Origin: Pelagimonas sp. | Lineage (GTDB): Bacteria > Pseudomonadota > Alphaproteobacteria > Rhodobacterales > Rhodobacteraceae | Direction of reading: 5' to 3' | DNA length: 64,000 nucleotides | Assembly (NCBI GenBank): GCA_025210265.1 | Contig: JAOASD010000031.1 | Coordinates: forward strand, 248,001-312,000 | In this document: piece after piece, positions 1 through 9,468 of the stretch | Position numbering within the stretch: position 1 is the first letter of the stretch | Layout of the letters: every line of letters begins with the position of its first letter | Notes under the pieces: generated by a model | Databases searched by the model: none | The model's input: only the letters and a program-made list of their open reading frames with translations | Told to the model about the DNA's origin: nothing | Position numbers and translations under genes: made by a program

Positions 1-693
1 CACGCCCTGCGCCGCAAGGAAAGTGTTGGCCATGCCGCCGCCGATCACCAGCATGTCGACCTTTTCCACCAGGTTGCCCAGCAGATCCAGCTTGGTCGAG
101 ACCTTGGCCCCGCCAACCACCGCCAGCACCGGGCGGTCCGGCGTGCCAAGCGCGCTTTCCAGCGCAGACAGTTCGGCCTGCATCAGACGACCGGCGCAAG
201 AGGGCAGCAGCTGCGCCAGCCCTTCGGTCGAGGCATGGGCGCGGTGCGCGGCAGAAAACGCGTCATTGCAATAGATGTCGCCCAGCTTGGCCATCTCGGC
301 GGCCAGCGCAGTGTCGTTCTTTTCCTCGCCCTTGTGGAACCGGGTGTTTTCCAACAGCGCGATTTCACCGGGGGCCAGCGCATCAATCACGGTCTGCGCC
401 GCATCGCCCACGCAATCGGCGGCAAAGATCACCTTGACGCCCAGCACGGCCTCCAGCGTCGGGATCAGCGGCATCAGGCTCATGTCATCGCGGCGCTCGC
501 CCTTGGGGCGGCCGAAATGCGCCAGCAGCACGGGTTTGCCGCCTGCCTCCAGAATGGTCTGCACTGTCGCGCCGATCCGTTCGATCCGGGTCGCATCGGT
601 GACCTGGCCATCCTTGACCGGCACATTGATATCCACGCGGGTCAGCACCCGCTTGCCGTTTAGGTCCATCTCGTCGAGGGTTTTCCAGGCCAT
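1..693 (-). CDS. pgk: Phosphoglycerate kinase, partial (C-terminus beyond left edge)
   Basis: Glycolytic/Calvin-cycle kinase that interconverts 1,3-bisphosphoglycerate plus ADP with 3-phosphoglycerate plus ATP in the cytosol. The frame is open from an ATG at 691-693 (minus strand) to the window edge, 231 codons out of the roughly 395 usual. The N-terminal substrate domain is recognisable: RVDINVPV near residue 20, the AHFGRPKG loop near residue 60, [12 protein letters not shown] near residue 115, and [10 protein letters not shown] with [10 protein letters not shown] near residues 195-225. The gene runs divergently from the isomerase gene beginning at 845, with about 150 bp between them. The 3' end and the nucleotide-binding domain are not in the window. 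Family assignment is secure. Confidence 0.95.
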   Translation of the reverse strand, partial: MAWKTLDEMDLNGKRVLTRVDINVPVKDGQVTDATRIERIGATVQTILEAGGKPVLLAHFGRPKGERRDDMSLMPLIPTLEAVLGVKVIFAADCVGDAAQTVIDALAPGEIALLENTRFHKGEEKNDTALAAEMAKLGDIYCNDAFSAAHRAHASTEGLAQLLPSCAGRLMQAELSALESALGTPDRPVLAVVGGAKVSTKLDLLGNLVEKVDMLVIGGGMANTFLAAQGV

Positions 694-844
694 GCTACAG
701 CTCCGCACAAAAATCTGTTGGCGCACCTGTGCCAATTGCGCGGCCCAAGGTCAACGGCGGTTTGATGCCACGCGCGCCGAACCGCTTGGCAAAGGGGGGC
801 GTGGGCATTAAATCCAATCCCAAACCAAGCCAGCGGAGTAAGAC

Positions 845-1354
845 ATGGCCGAGATCAAAGACCCCGAAAACACCATCCTGATGGAGCTGAAAGACGGCAC
901 CGTCACCATCGAGCTGCTGCCCGACGTGGCCCCCGAGCATACCAACCGGATGAAAGAGCTGGCCCGCGCAGGTGCCTATGATGGCGTGGTGTTCCACCGC
1001 GTGATCGACGGGTTCATGGCCCAGACCGGCGATGTGGCCCATGGCAATGCCGATTCCGAAGAGTTCAACCTGCGCCGCGCCGGCACCGGTGGTTCGGACA
1101 TGCCCGACCTGCCGGCCGAATTTTCGCGCCTGCCGCATGACCGGGGCACCCTGGGCGCCGCGCGCAGCCAGAACCCGAACTCGGCCAACTCGCAGTTCTT
1201 CATCAACTTTAAGGATAACAGCTTCCTCAACGGGCAGTACACGGTCTATGGCCGCGTGATTTCCGGCATGGAACATGTGGATGCGATCACCCGTGGCGAG
1301 CCGCCCGCGAACCCGGACAAAATGATCAGCGTCAAGGTTGCCGCCGATGCGTAA
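845..1354 (+). CDS. Cytosolic cyclophilin-type peptidyl-prolyl cis-trans isomerase (PpiB-like)
   Basis: 169-aa single-domain cyclophilin, predicted to accelerate cis-trans isomerisation of X-Pro bonds during protein folding. Visible family motifs are VVFHRVIDGFMAQTGD near residues 48-63 (active-site Arg in FHRVI), a Q-F-F-I segment near residue 118 after NSANS, and a C-terminal block with NGQYTVYGRV. There is no signal peptide, so it should be cytosolic. It overlaps the next gene by 8 bp (ATGCGTAA), and that gene encodes a second cyclophilin with a signal peptide, giving a cytosolic/periplasmic pair in one transcript. A 45-bp block (985-1029) is identical to 1535-1579 in the neighbour. Confidence 0.93.
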   Translation: MAEIKDPENTILMELKDGTVTIELLPDVAPEHTNRMKELARAGAYDGVVFHRVIDGFMAQTGDVAHGNADSEEFNLRRAGTGGSDMPDLPAEFSRLPHDRGTLGAARSQNPNSANSQFFINFKDNSFLNGQYTVYGRVISGMEHVDAITRGEPPANPDKMISVKVAADA

Positions 1355-1913
1355 GTTGATCGCAGCGCTGGGGCTGGCCGCGGCATTTGCCGCGCCGGTC
1401 TCGGCCGCGGGTCTGAAGATCGAGGTCGCAGGCGAGGGGGCCAATGGCGCCATCACCATCGACCTGTTCGAAGACGTCGCGCCGCTGCATGTGGCACAGA
1501 TCACCGCGCTTGCGGCTGAGGGCCAATATGACAACGTGGTGTTCCACCGCGTGATCGACGGGTTCATGGCCCAGACCGGGGATGTCCAGTTCGGTGATAT
1601 GCAGGCGGATGATTTTTCCATGCGCATGGCGGGCCGCGGCGGGTCGGAGCTGGGCGATATCAAGGCCGAGTTCTCGGACAAGCCGTTTGATCGCGCCATT
1701 GTCGGCATGGCCCGCAGCCAAAGCCCGGATTCTGCAAATTCGCAGTTCTTCATCATGTTTGCCGAGGGGCATTTCCTGAACGGCCAATACACGGTTGTCG
1801 GCGAAGTGACCGAAGGCATGGATGTCGTGGACCAGATCAAGCGCGGCAAAGGCCGCAATGGCGAAGTCCGTGGCCAGCCTGACCGCATGGTCAGCGTGAC
1901 CGTCACCGAGTGA
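1347..1913 (+). CDS. Periplasmic cyclophilin-type peptidyl-prolyl isomerase (PpiA-like)
   Basis: 188-aa cyclophilin with an N-terminal Sec signal peptide (MRKLIAALGLAAAFAAPVSA, cleavage expected after ALA-type VSA near residue 20), so it acts in the periplasm. The mature part carries VVFHRVIDGFMAQTGD, NSANSQFFI and NGQYTVVGEV. I chose the ATG at 1347 rather than a TTG at 1338 because it gives a clean basic n-region and forms the ATGCGTAA overlap with the upstream isomerase gene. It is followed by two hairpins and a strong terminator, so this is the last gene of a two-gene operon. Roughly half its residues match its upstream neighbour, consistent with tandem duplication. Confidence 0.92.
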   Translation: MRKLIAALGLAAAFAAPVSAAGLKIEVAGEGANGAITIDLFEDVAPLHVAQITALAAEGQYDNVVFHRVIDGFMAQTGDVQFGDMQADDFSMRMAGRGGSELGDIKAEFSDKPFDRAIVGMARSQSPDSANSQFFIMFAEGHFLNGQYTVVGEVTEGMDVVDQIKRGKGRNGEVRGQPDRMVSVTVTE

Positions 1914-1916
1914 TCC

Positions 1917-1970
1917 GATCCCTTTCGGGATCCAGCGGTGCCCGCCCCTTTGGGGCGGGCGCTTTGTTTT
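1917..1970 (+). terminator. Rho-independent terminator of the isomerase operon
   Basis: Two consecutive hairpins directly after the stop at 1913. The first is GATCCC-TTTC-GGGATC (1917-1932). The second has arms GCCCGCCCC (1940-1948) and GGGGCGGGC (1952-1960) with a TTT loop, followed by GCTTTGTTTTT. The second hairpin plus T-rich tail is a typical intrinsic terminator. Confidence 0.85.
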
Positions 1971-2108
1971 TGGCGCGTGTGGCTGGGTGAGCCCGGTAAT
2001 TTGAACGGGTCTTTTGTGGATCCGGTGTTATTAGAACCATCGGAACTGATGTGCTGTCTTCGGGCAGCATGGCCGTAATTTTGGTCCCGAGTTGAGTGTG
2101 AGTGTCCT

Positions 2109-2756
2109 ATGAGAATTATGTATTCGGTTTTTGCTTTGCTGCTGATTGGTCTGCTCGTGATCTGGTTCATCCCCGGCGAGCGCGAAGTCAAACCGCGTCC
2201 TGAATATTATGCCGAAGTCAGCCCAACAGCAGGGTCTTACAGGGAGTTTAGCAGTCGCGGCTTTGATTATGGCGACCCGTTTGATCTGCGCGTGCACTTC
2301 GTGATGAAAGAAGGCGTGGATTTCGCAGATATCGACCTGACATTCGACTGCTGGATGTCAGCGATGAAGCCCGGCTTTGGCGTGCAGCCTGTGGATAATC
2401 CGAGCTTCGTTCCCCTTTGCGATCCGCTTGAGGTGGAGCCGCGTTTGTATGGGTTGGAGCTTTTCGTAACTGGCAGACCAGACTCGGGAGTGGCCGAGTA
2501 CTTGATGTATTTTGGAACCGAAACAGAGCTTCAGTTCACCTACGAATCCACCGACCTTCTCAGCATGGACGGGCATATTCAGGACGGCGAGATAGCCATT
2601 TCCGCGCCCAAAGCAGACACAGGGCTGCCGGTCCTAGCAATCTATCTAACGCAGCCCAAAGGAAGTGAACGCCGTACCGCAAGATCATTTTACGAAGCGT
2701 TTCCAATAACACCGTCCGACATCAGTAATATTCATGTAACCATTACAAGGAAATGA
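2109..2756 (+). CDS. Hypothetical membrane-anchored protein
   Basis: 215 aa, not recognised. Residues 4-24 form one hydrophobic segment (MYSVFALLLIGLLVIWFIP) that would act as an uncleaved anchor or signal, placing the rest of the protein in the periplasm. The soluble part is acidic and beta-rich in appearance and has two cysteines around residues 80 and 100 that could pair. No Shine-Dalgarno is obvious before the ATG; a second in-frame ATG lies at 2118. The gene and its flanks (about 2000-2960) are noticeably lower in GC than the surroundings, which suggests acquired DNA. No function is proposed. Confidence 0.6.
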   Translation: MRIMYSVFALLLIGLLVIWFIPGEREVKPRPEYYAEVSPTAGSYREFSSRGFDYGDPFDLRVHFVMKEGVDFADIDLTFDCWMSAMKPGFGVQPVDNPSFVPLCDPLEVEPRLYGLELFVTGRPDSGVAEYLMYFGTETELQFTYESTDLLSMDGHIQDGEIAISAPKADTGLPVLAIYLTQPKGSERRTARSFYEAFPITPSDISNIHVTITRK

Positions 2757-3050
2757 CCCAATGTCAGTCTCCCTCCCAAACTTAACCGAACTGGATCGGC
2801 TCCTCGTTCTGGGTCATTGCTCACTGAATACCCCAAGGGAATGAAACCCTGTTGTCAACGCCACCGAAGATAGAATGATTTGGTTATAAGGGGGCCGCGC
2901 CGGCCCGTATTTCTCCAGAGCCGAAGGCCGGGCCGCAAACTCTTTACTTAGGGTTTGTTTCCGGTGTGGGCTCCGCTTTGATCACAAAGCTGTGGAGGCA
3001 CTGGTTCGGGGGGCGCTCCCTGTGCATCCTACCCGTTGGGAGGATCGTTC
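2757..3050. other. Intergenic region of about 290 bp, lower GC
   Basis: No convincing gene. A 27-codon frame starts at ATG 2761, five bases after the upstream stop, and ends at 2844; it could be a leader peptide or the remnant of a longer gene but has no recognisable similarity. The remainder shows no clear tRNA or terminator. A GGAGG at 3039-3043 is the ribosome binding site of the DUF3179 gene. Confidence 0.4.
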
Positions 3051-4013
3051 ATGCGTTTGCTTGCTGCTGCTTTTGCCTGTCTTCTGGCTGTGCCGGTTTC
3101 GGCGGATCCGAATTTCTGGAAACATGAATGGCCGGAGACGGATTTTTCGAAGACATCGGTTGAAAACTGGGTGGAAATTCTGTCAGGCGGGCCGCCCAAG
3201 GATGGGATTCCAGCCCTGGATGCGCCGCAATTCATCGAGGCTGGACAGGAAGATGGGATTGCCGGGACCGAGCCGGTGATCACGGTCGCGATCGACGGCG
3301 CGCGGCCGCGGGCCTACCCGATCCGGTATCTGACCTGGCATGAGATCGTGAATGACGAGGTGGGCGGCGTGCCTGTGGCGGTGACGTTTTGCCCGCTATG
3401 CAATTCGGCGCTGACCTTTGATCGCCGGGTGCGCGGTCAGGTGCTGAGTTTCGGCGTGTCCGGCAAGCTGCGCAACTCAGACATGATCATGTATGACCGC
3501 GAAACCCAAAGCTGGTGGCAGCAGGCCATTGGCACCGGGGTGGTTGGCGACATGACCGGGGTGGAACTGGCGCAATTGCCCAGTTGGATGGAGAGCTGGG
3601 ATCAGTTTCGCGCGCGCCATCCTGATGGGTTGGTGATGGCCGAACCTGCCTGGAACCGGGCTTATGGGCGCAACCCTTATCGCGGTTATGACACGTCTCA
3701 TCGGCCTTTTCTGTATTCAGGGGAGAATCCGCCGCATGATGTGCCGCCTTTGATGCGGGTGGTGCGGGTTGGCGATCGGGCCTGGCCGATGGATCGGCTG
3801 GCGCAGGCGGGCGAGATTTCTGAGGCCGGCGTGGTGATCAGTTGGCGTGCCGGGCAGGCCTCGGCGCTGGATCACGCGGTGATCGGGCAGGGGCGCGATG
3901 TGGGCTCGGTCCGGGTGCGCGACGGGGCGGGGCGCGATCTGCCCCATGATGTGATGTTTGCCTTTGCCTTTCACGCATTCTGGCCGGAGGGCACTTGGAT
4001 GCTGGGGCGCTAG
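3051..4013 (+). CDS. DUF3179 domain-containing secreted protein
   Basis: 320 aa with a Sec signal peptide (MRLLAAAFACLLAVPVSA). The family hallmark is the TFCPLCNSALTFDR segment near residues 110-123, with the conserved C-x-x-C. The domain covers most of the mature protein. The molecular function of DUF3179 is not established; the invariant cysteine pair suggests a redox or metal role, which is inference. The ATG at 3051 was preferred over a TTG at 3036 because GGAGG sits 7 bp before it and the signal peptide then starts properly. It converges with the acyltransferase gene, their stops being only 2 bp apart. Confidence 0.85.
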   Translation: MRLLAAAFACLLAVPVSADPNFWKHEWPETDFSKTSVENWVEILSGGPPKDGIPALDAPQFIEAGQEDGIAGTEPVITVAIDGARPRAYPIRYLTWHEIVNDEVGGVPVAVTFCPLCNSALTFDRRVRGQVLSFGVSGKLRNSDMIMYDRETQSWWQQAIGTGVVGDMTGVELAQLPSWMESWDQFRARHPDGLVMAEPAWNRAYGRNPYRGYDTSHRPFLYSGENPPHDVPPLMRVVRVGDRAWPMDRLAQAGEISEAGVVISWRAGQASALDHAVIGQGRDVGSVRVRDGAGRDLPHDVMFAFAFHAFWPEGTWMLGR

Positions 4014-4015
4014 CT

Positions 4016-4936
4016 TTATGCTGCGAGGCGTTGGGGCAGGCGGCGGGCCAGCGGGGCCAGGGCATTGTGGCGCAGCCAGGAACCACCCAGCTGATGTGCC
4101 CGCGCCCCTGTGCCCAGTTTGAACCGCGCCAGTCCGGGGCTGTCCTGGGTGTTCAGCAGGCCAAGATCCAGAATGTGATGCCCCTGTTCGGCCAGCTCTT
4201 GCATGGCGGAAAAGAGCGCGAGGTTCATCGCATTGAATATGCGCCCTTTTTCGGTGATATGTCCAATTTGCCAAGTGGCCATCACCCCGTGGCGCAGGAT
4301 CAGAATGGCGGCCAGAGGATCGCCATCTTTGCGGATTTCATAGATCCGCGCCTTGCCCGGATTGGCTTTGGCAAAGCTGAGCGAGAGGGCTGGCGGCAGG
4401 CTGCGATAGCCTTTTTGCCGAGCCTGTGCCCTGTCTGCGGCGAACAGCCAGTGAGATGGATCAGGCGTGTGGCGGCTGAGCTTGAGCCCGGCGTTCTGTG
4501 CGCGATTCAGACGGTTACGCCATTTCTGTGCCATGCGGCTGCGCATGTCGGCAACCGGGCCAAGGCGCAGCAAAGCGACGCTGGTTGGGGTGATCAAAGG
4601 CCAGAACCCGGCGCGACGCAGATCAGCCCTCGCTATGCCATCAGGGTTCAACAGCACAGGCCGCCCGGAATGCAGCAACCGGGAATGAAACAGCCAATCC
4701 TGCAGATCCTGCGGCCGATGGGCGACCGGCCCGCGTGAGATCAGTTCGACCGTGCCAAACCGGCCAAAGCGGCGGGCCTGTGTCTGCCAGCTAAGAGAAA
4801 TGCGTCCATTGCGTTCACGTTGGCCGCGGCGCACGGTCAGGCCCAGCCCCTCTAGCGCGCGGGCATATTCCGGGGATTGCTGCAGCGGCAGGGGCAGATC
4901 CGGGGGCAGATCGGAAAGGTCAGGATGCTGTTCCAT
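4016..4936 (-). CDS. FemAB/GNAT-like acyltransferase (BioF2-like acetyltransferase domain)
   Basis: 306 aa. The C-terminal half resembles the acetyltransferase fold found in FemAB-type and BioF2-like proteins: a basic stretch MAQKWRNRLNRA near residue 135, then KARIYEIRKDGDPLAAILILRHG near residues 195-217 and a LDLGLLNTQDSPGLARFKLGTGA ending that matches the typical final strands. Such enzymes transfer acyl or aminoacyl groups to amines; the substrate here cannot be deduced. The start is uncertain: ATG 4934-4936 gives a compact protein, but no good Shine-Dalgarno is seen, and the frame remains open to 5062. It is convergent with the DUF3179 gene. Confidence 0.7.
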   Translation of the reverse strand: MEQHPDLSDLPPDLPLPLQQSPEYARALEGLGLTVRRGQRERNGRISLSWQTQARRFGRFGTVELISRGPVAHRPQDLQDWLFHSRLLHSGRPVLLNPDGIARADLRRAGFWPLITPTSVALLRLGPVADMRSRMAQKWRNRLNRAQNAGLKLSRHTPDPSHWLFAADRAQARQKGYRSLPPALSLSFAKANPGKARIYEIRKDGDPLAAILILRHGVMATWQIGHITEKGRIFNAMNLALFSAMQELAEQGHHILDLGLLNTQDSPGLARFKLGTGARAHQLGGSWLRHNALAPLARRLPQRLAA

Positions 4937-5041
4937 GGGGGTATTAACCGGGTGGAAAGTTTCACCATGGTTAATGAGGGGGCAGAAAACCGCGCTCTTG
5001 CCAAAAGAGGCCTCACGAAAACCCCAAGGAAAGCAGATGTG

Positions 5042-5179
5042 ATGGATCAGCCGCCCAGCCATTTATTTGACAGTATGACCGCCCCGCGCCCGCGCCCCAC
5101 ATTGGCAGCGGCGATGCTGGTCGCCGTGGTTGCGGCGCTGCCTTTTGTGGTGCTGGCAGGGGTGCAGTTTCTGTTTTGA
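5042..5179 (+). CDS. Small single-pass membrane protein
   Basis: 45 aa starting at ATG 5042, preceded by AAGGAA at suitable distance. The sequence has a hydrophilic head (MDQPPSHLFDSM), a proline/arginine patch, then one hydrophobic helix of about 21 residues and an F-L-F tail. This is the layout of small alphaproteobacterial membrane proteins, but I do not recognise a family. It sits between a minus-strand acyltransferase and minus-strand tyrS with a 13-bp-stem hairpin downstream. It could also be spurious. Confidence 0.4.
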   Translation: MDQPPSHLFDSMTAPRPRPTLAAAMLVAVVAALPFVVLAGVQFLF

Positions 5180-5239
5180 CCGGGTTTCTGTTTTGACTGG
5201 GAGGGGCAGATCGGTTGCGCCGCCTGCGGCGTCGCGGTG

Positions 5240-5281
5240 GGGGCGGGCCGGGCCCTGCTGACGCAGAACCCGGCCCGCCCC
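5240..5281. terminator. GC-rich hairpin after tyrS
   Basis: Perfect 13-bp inverted repeat: GGGGCGGGCCGGG (5240-5252) and its complement (5269-5281), with a 16-nt loop. It lies 16 bp past the tyrS stop and 60 bp past the small plus-strand ORF. No T-run on either strand, so a Rho-independent role is not certain; it may be a transcript-end stabilising structure serving both converging genes. Confidence 0.55.
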
Positions 5282-5297
5282 GGTGCCTGTGGCCAAT

Positions 5298-6548
5298 TTA
5301 GCCGAGCTTGACCAGCGCGTGGCGCTTTTTGCCTGCGCTGAGTTTGATTGGCGAGGACAGGGCCGCGGCATCCAGAACCAGTCCAGCTTCGCTGAGCGGG
5401 GCGTCGTCCAGCTTGGCGCCGTTTTCGGCGATCAGGCGCTTGGCCTCTTTGCCGGATTTGGCCAGACCGGATTTCACGATCAGCTGAACGATGGAAATGC
5501 CGTCACCGATCTCTTCGGCGCTGAGGGTCAGCGTCGGCAGATCGTCCCCGACACCGCCTTTTTCGAACACTTCGCGCGCGGTGGCTTCCGCGGTGGCGGC
5601 GGCATCAGTCCCGTGACACAGCGCCGTCACCTCATTGGCGAGGATGATCTTGGCGTCGTTGATTTCCGAACCGGCCAGCGCACCAAGCCGGTCGCATTCG
5701 TCCACCGGCAGCTCTGTATAGAGCTTGAGGAAGCGACCCACATCCGCATCGGTGCTGTTGCGCCAGAACTGCCAGAATTCATAGGGCGAGAGCATATCGG
5801 CATTCAGCCACATGGCGCCGCCCTGCGATTTGCCCATCTTGCGCCCGTCGCTGGTGGTCAGCAACGGCGAGGTCAGCCCGTGGATCTCATTATCCAGCAC
5901 GCGGCGGGTCAGGTCGATCCCGTTGATGATATTGCCCCATTGATCGCTGCCGCCCATCTGCAGCGTACAGCCATAGCGGCGGTTCAGCTCCAGGAAATCA
6001 TAGGCCTGCAGGATCATGTAGTTGAATTCCAGGAAGGACAGGCTTTGTTCCCGATCCAGCCGCGACTTGACCGATTCAAAGCTGAGCATCCGGTTGACGC
6101 TGAAATGGCGGCCAATATCGCGCAGGAATTCCAGATAGTTGAGCCCATCCAGCCATTCCGCATTGTTCAGCATCAGCGCGCCATTGGGCGCATCGTCATA
6201 AGACAGGTATTTCGCAAACACCTGTTTCATGCCGGCGATATTGGCATCAATCTGTTCCGGCCCCAGCAGCGGGCGTTCATCGGAACGGAAGGACGGATCG
6301 CCCACTTTGGTCGTGCCGCCCCCCATCAATGTGATCGGGCGGTGGCCGGTTTTTTGCAGCCAGCGCAGCATCATGATGTTCAGTAGATGCCCCACATGCA
6401 GCGATTTTGCCGTGGCATCATAGCCGATATAAGCGGTGACCACGCCGTTGCTCAGGGCCTCGTCCAGCTCTTGCATGTTGGTGCAGTCGGCCAGATAGCC
6501 GCGCTCCATCATGATGGCCATGAAATCCGATTTGGGATGGTAGGTCAT
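5298..6548 (-). CDS. tyrS: Tyrosyl-tRNA synthetase
   Basis: 416-aa class I aminoacyl-tRNA synthetase that charges tRNA-Tyr in the cytosol. It has the HIGH-type motif HVGH at residues 51-54, the tyrosine pocket [11 protein letters not shown] at 40-50, [15 protein letters not shown] near residue 200, and the KMSKS-type motif KMGKS near residue 240. A C-terminal S4-like RNA-binding domain begins around residue 350. Length is normal for bacterial TyrRS. The start ATG at 6546-6548 lies opposite anmK, whose GTG start is about 52 bp away, so both genes share a short divergent promoter region. Confidence 0.97.
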   Translation of the reverse strand: MTYHPKSDFMAIMMERGYLADCTNMQELDEALSNGVVTAYIGYDATAKSLHVGHLLNIMMLRWLQKTGHRPITLMGGGTTKVGDPSFRSDERPLLGPEQIDANIAGMKQVFAKYLSYDDAPNGALMLNNAEWLDGLNYLEFLRDIGRHFSVNRMLSFESVKSRLDREQSLSFLEFNYMILQAYDFLELNRRYGCTLQMGGSDQWGNIINGIDLTRRVLDNEIHGLTSPLLTTSDGRKMGKSQGGAMWLNADMLSPYEFWQFWRNSTDADVGRFLKLYTELPVDECDRLGALAGSEINDAKIILANEVTALCHGTDAAATAEATAREVFEKGGVGDDLPTLTLSAEEIGDGISIVQLIVKSGLAKSGKEAKRLIAENGAKLDDAPLSEAGLVLDAAALSSPIKLSAGKKRHALVKLG

Positions 6549-6600
6549 GGTGTCACCTCTTTATATAACGGGGCGAGCTATACGAAGAAGTGGGGCAAAG

Positions 6601-7701
6601 GTGAAGGGCAAGTTGGGGCAAGATCCGCTTTGGGTGTTGGGGGCGATGTCGGGCACATCGCTGGATGGGGTGGACGCGGCGATGCTGCGCACCGATGGCG
6701 CGCGGATATTCGAATTTGGCGCGTCGGAGTACCGCGCCTACACGCCCGAGGAACGCGCGATCCTGCATGGCGTTTTGGGGCGTTGGCAAGAGGATGATCT
6801 GGGCGACGCGCCCGAGGTTTCGCTGCGCGCCCATGCCGAGATCCTGTCCACATTCGAGGACGCTGCGCTGGTCGGGTTTCACGGCCAGACCCTGGCGCAT
6901 GATCCCAAGGGGCGTGGCACGCATCAGATGGGCGATGGCGCGGCACTGGCGCAGCGCATTGGCCTGCCCGTGGTCTGGGATTTCCGCAGCGCCGATGTGG
7001 CGCTGGGGGGCGAAGGCGCGCCGCTGGCGCCCTTCTTTCATTTTGCCTGTGCCAAATGGATTGGCGCGACCAGCCCGCTGGCCTTTCTGAACCTTGGCGG
7101 CGTGGGCAACATCACCTGGATTGATCCGCGCAAGGATGCGCCCGAAGCGCCCGGCGCGCTGCTGGCTTTTGACACTGGCCCGGCCAATGCACCGCTGAAC
7201 GATCTGATGCAGGAACGGCGCGGGCTGCCCTTTGACCGCGATGGCGCGCTGGCCCGGCAGGGGCAGGTCGAAGAGGGCGCGCTCGAGCTGTTCCTGCAGG
7301 AAAGCTATTTCCGCCGGATGCCGCCCAAATCCCTGGACCGGGACGATTTTTCCCTGATGCTGGATCTGGTGCGCGAGCTGTCCGACGCCGATGCCGCCGC
7401 CACGATGACAGGCATGGCCGCCGCAGCCGTCATGCAGGGGATGGAGCATTGCCCAACCCCGCCGGACCGGGTGCTGGTCTGTGGTGGCGGGCGCAAAAAT
7501 CCGGTTCTGATGCAGATGCTGGCAGTGGGTCTGGATTGCCCGGTCCTGCCTGTCGAAAAGGTCGGGCTGGATGGCGATATGCTGGAGGCGCAGGCCTTTG
7601 CCTATCTCGCTGCGCGGGTGGCGCGAGGGCTGCCTACATCGGCCCCCGGCACCACGGGCGTTGCGGCCTGTGTCGGCGGTGGTCAGATCAGCCAGCCCTG
7701 A
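6601..7701 (+). CDS. anmK: Anhydro-N-acetylmuramic acid kinase
   Basis: 366 aa. Phosphorylates 1,6-anhydro-MurNAc released from peptidoglycan turnover to MurNAc-6-phosphate, the first cytosolic step of muropeptide sugar recycling. Motifs: [15 protein letters not shown] near residues 11-25 (ATP loop), [13 protein letters not shown] near residue 137, [10 protein letters not shown] near residue 162 and [12 protein letters not shown] near residue 190. The GTG at 6601 was preferred over an ATG at 6547 because the earlier start would overlap tyrS and add 18 residues unlike the family N-terminus. Convergent with moaA. Confidence 0.93.
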   Translation: MKGKLGQDPLWVLGAMSGTSLDGVDAAMLRTDGARIFEFGASEYRAYTPEERAILHGVLGRWQEDDLGDAPEVSLRAHAEILSTFEDAALVGFHGQTLAHDPKGRGTHQMGDGAALAQRIGLPVVWDFRSADVALGGEGAPLAPFFHFACAKWIGATSPLAFLNLGGVGNITWIDPRKDAPEAPGALLAFDTGPANAPLNDLMQERRGLPFDRDGALARQGQVEEGALELFLQESYFRRMPPKSLDRDDFSLMLDLVRELSDADAAATMTGMAAAAVMQGMEHCPTPPDRVLVCGGGRKNPVLMQMLAVGLDCPVLPVEKVGLDGDMLEAQAFAYLAARVARGLPTSAPGTTGVAACVGGGQISQP

Positions 7702-7788
7702 AGTTGTTTTGAAATCAAACGGATGGCAGACGCCGCTCGTCCTTTTCAGGACATCGCCCCGCCCGCCATCCCGAAAAGGGCCAGTGGG

Positions 7789-8796
7789 TTATCCGCCCGT
7801 ATGGGACATATGGCGTGACACGCGGCCATCCACGGTCTGGCGCGAATAGTCGAAATCATGGCCTTTGGGCTTTAGCCGGATCGCGGCGCGAATGGCCTCT
7901 TCCAACGCGGTGTCATCCTGCGGATGATTGCGCAGCGGGGCGCGCAGATCGGCCATGTCCTCTTGGCCCAGGCACATGAACAATTCGCCGGTGCAGGTCA
8001 GGCGCACACGGTTGCAGCTTTCGCAGAAATTATGGCTGAGCGGCGTGATAAAGCCGATCTTCTGCCCGGTCTCTTCGATCCGTACATAGCGCGCGGGGCC
8101 GCCTGTGCGCTCTGCCAGATCGACCAGCGTGTAGTTTTCCGCCAGCTTGGCGCGCAGATCGGTCAGTTTCCAGTATTGGTCCAGCCGGTCTTCATTGCCG
8201 ATGTCCCCCATGGGCATGACTTCGATCCAGGTCAGATCCATATCACGCGCGGCGCACCATTCGACCATGGCAAACAGTTCATCATCGTTGAACCCTTTCA
8301 GCGCCACGGCGTTGATCTTGACCCGCATCCCGGCCGCCTGCGCCGCATCAATCCCTTTCAGCACCTGCGGCAGACGCCCCCAGCGAGTGATGTCGGCGAA
8401 TTTCGCCTCGTCAATCGTGTCCAAAGACACATTCACCCGGCGCACCCCGGCGCTGTACAGATCCCCCGCATATTTCCCCAGCTGCGATCCATTTGTGGTC
8501 AGGGTCAGCTCTTTCAGCGCGCCGCTGTCCAGATGCCGGGTCATTGACTGGAAAAACGTCATGATGTCGCGCCGCACCAAAGGTTCGCCGCCGGTGATGC
8601 GCAGCTTTTCCACCCCCAGCTGCACAAAGGTCGAACACATGCGGTCCAGCTCTTCCAGGGTCAGCAGCTCTTTTTTGGGCAGAAAGGTCATGTTTTCCGA
8701 CATGCAATAGACGCAGCGGAAATCGCAGCGATCCGTCACCGAAACGCGCAGATAGGAAATGGGGCGGTGAAACGGGTCGATCAGAGGCGCAGTCAT
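7789..8796 (-). CDS. moaA: GTP 3',8-cyclase MoaA
   Basis: 335-aa radical-SAM enzyme that, with MoaC, converts GTP to cyclic pyranopterin monophosphate in molybdenum cofactor synthesis. The SAM cluster ligands C24, C28 and C31 are in [11 protein letters not shown]. The second 4Fe-4S site is visible near residue 265 ([20 protein letters not shown]). The protein ends in Gly-Gly, as MoaA requires for activity. The ATG at 8794-8796 fits family length; the frame is open further upstream but that sequence overlaps the start region of the opposing lipoprotein gene. No other moa genes are near. Confidence 0.95.
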   Translation of the reverse strand: MTAPLIDPFHRPISYLRVSVTDRCDFRCVYCMSENMTFLPKKELLTLEELDRMCSTFVQLGVEKLRITGGEPLVRRDIMTFFQSMTRHLDSGALKELTLTTNGSQLGKYAGDLYSAGVRRVNVSLDTIDEAKFADITRWGRLPQVLKGIDAAQAAGMRVKINAVALKGFNDDELFAMVEWCAARDMDLTWIEVMPMGDIGNEDRLDQYWKLTDLRAKLAENYTLVDLAERTGGPARYVRIEETGQKIGFITPLSHNFCESCNRVRLTCTGELFMCLGQEDMADLRAPLRNHPQDDTALEEAIRAAIRLKPKGHDFDYSRQTVDGRVSRHMSHTGG

Positions 8797-8955
8797 GCAA
8801 AAGAACTTAATGTTTCCATGCCCCGTCGGCAAGGGTTGCACAGCCGCGATCCTGCGGCCACTTTGGTCGTAGTGAGGGGGCACAGTGCCCCGATCGTGTA
8901 GCAGGTAAACACCGGGTAGGGTGACATGAGACAGATCCAGATCGGAGAAAAGGCG

Positions 8956-9468
8956 ATGGCGGCGGGAAAATACATTGGGCTGGCGGTGCTGACCCTGACC
9001 CTGACAGGCTGTGCCGCTTTGGCCCCTGAGGCCCCCGGCGGGCTGCAGCCGCCGCAAAGCGCGCAAAGCGATCCCGCAGCAGAAAGCCCGACCCGCCCCA
9101 GGATGCGACCAGAACAGACCGCCAGCGCACCGCCTGAAAACGCCCGCACCGTCGAACAGTTCGACACAACCAGCGCCCAAGACCGCCGCGAGGCCACCGA
9201 AACCCAGCCCGCAGGCCGGGTGATCGGCACAACGATTGCCTCGCTTGGGGATGTCACGCAGCCGGGCTTTTGGCTGGAAACCCCGCTGGTCGATCAGCCG
9301 ATGAAAGGGCAGGTCAGCTTGCCAGGAGCGGCGGACAAAGTGGCGCTGGATCTGATCCCGATTGACGGGCCGGACACCGCAGGCAGCCGGATTTCTCTGG
9401 CCGCCATGCGTCTGCTTGGGGTGCCACTGACCGATCTGCCCGAACTCGAAGTGCGCAGCGATGGCTGA
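8956..9468 (+). CDS. Rhodobacteraceae lipoprotein of unknown function
   Basis: 170 aa beginning with a lipoprotein signal peptide ([19 protein letters not shown]), lipobox LTGC with the lipidated cysteine near residue 19. The next 70 residues are proline/alanine/glutamine rich and probably a flexible linker. The C-terminal part contains [10 protein letters not shown], a G-F-W-L segment, [10 protein letters not shown] and [24 protein letters not shown] recall this protein type being labelled D-galactarate dehydratase in related genomes, a name unsupported by the sequence. Start chosen for GGAGAAAAGG just upstream. It overlaps the next gene by 8 bp. Confidence 0.75.
   Translation: MAAGKYIGLAVLTLTLTGCAALAPEAPGGLQPPQSAQSDPAAESPTRPRMRPEQTASAPPENARTVEQFDTTSAQDRREATETQPAGRVIGTTIASLGDVTQPGFWLETPLVDQPMKGQVSLPGAADKVALDLIPIDGPDTAGSRISLAAMRLLGVPLTDLPELEVRSDG

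Noticed and set aside
695..2191. 498-codon minus-strand frame across the isomerase genes
   Set aside because: Shadow frame opposite two clear cyclophilin genes; common in high-GC DNA.
4877..5179. 100-codon plus-strand frame including the small membrane protein
   Set aside because: The upstream part is antisense to the acyltransferase N-terminus; only the 45-codon end from ATG 5042 is plausible.
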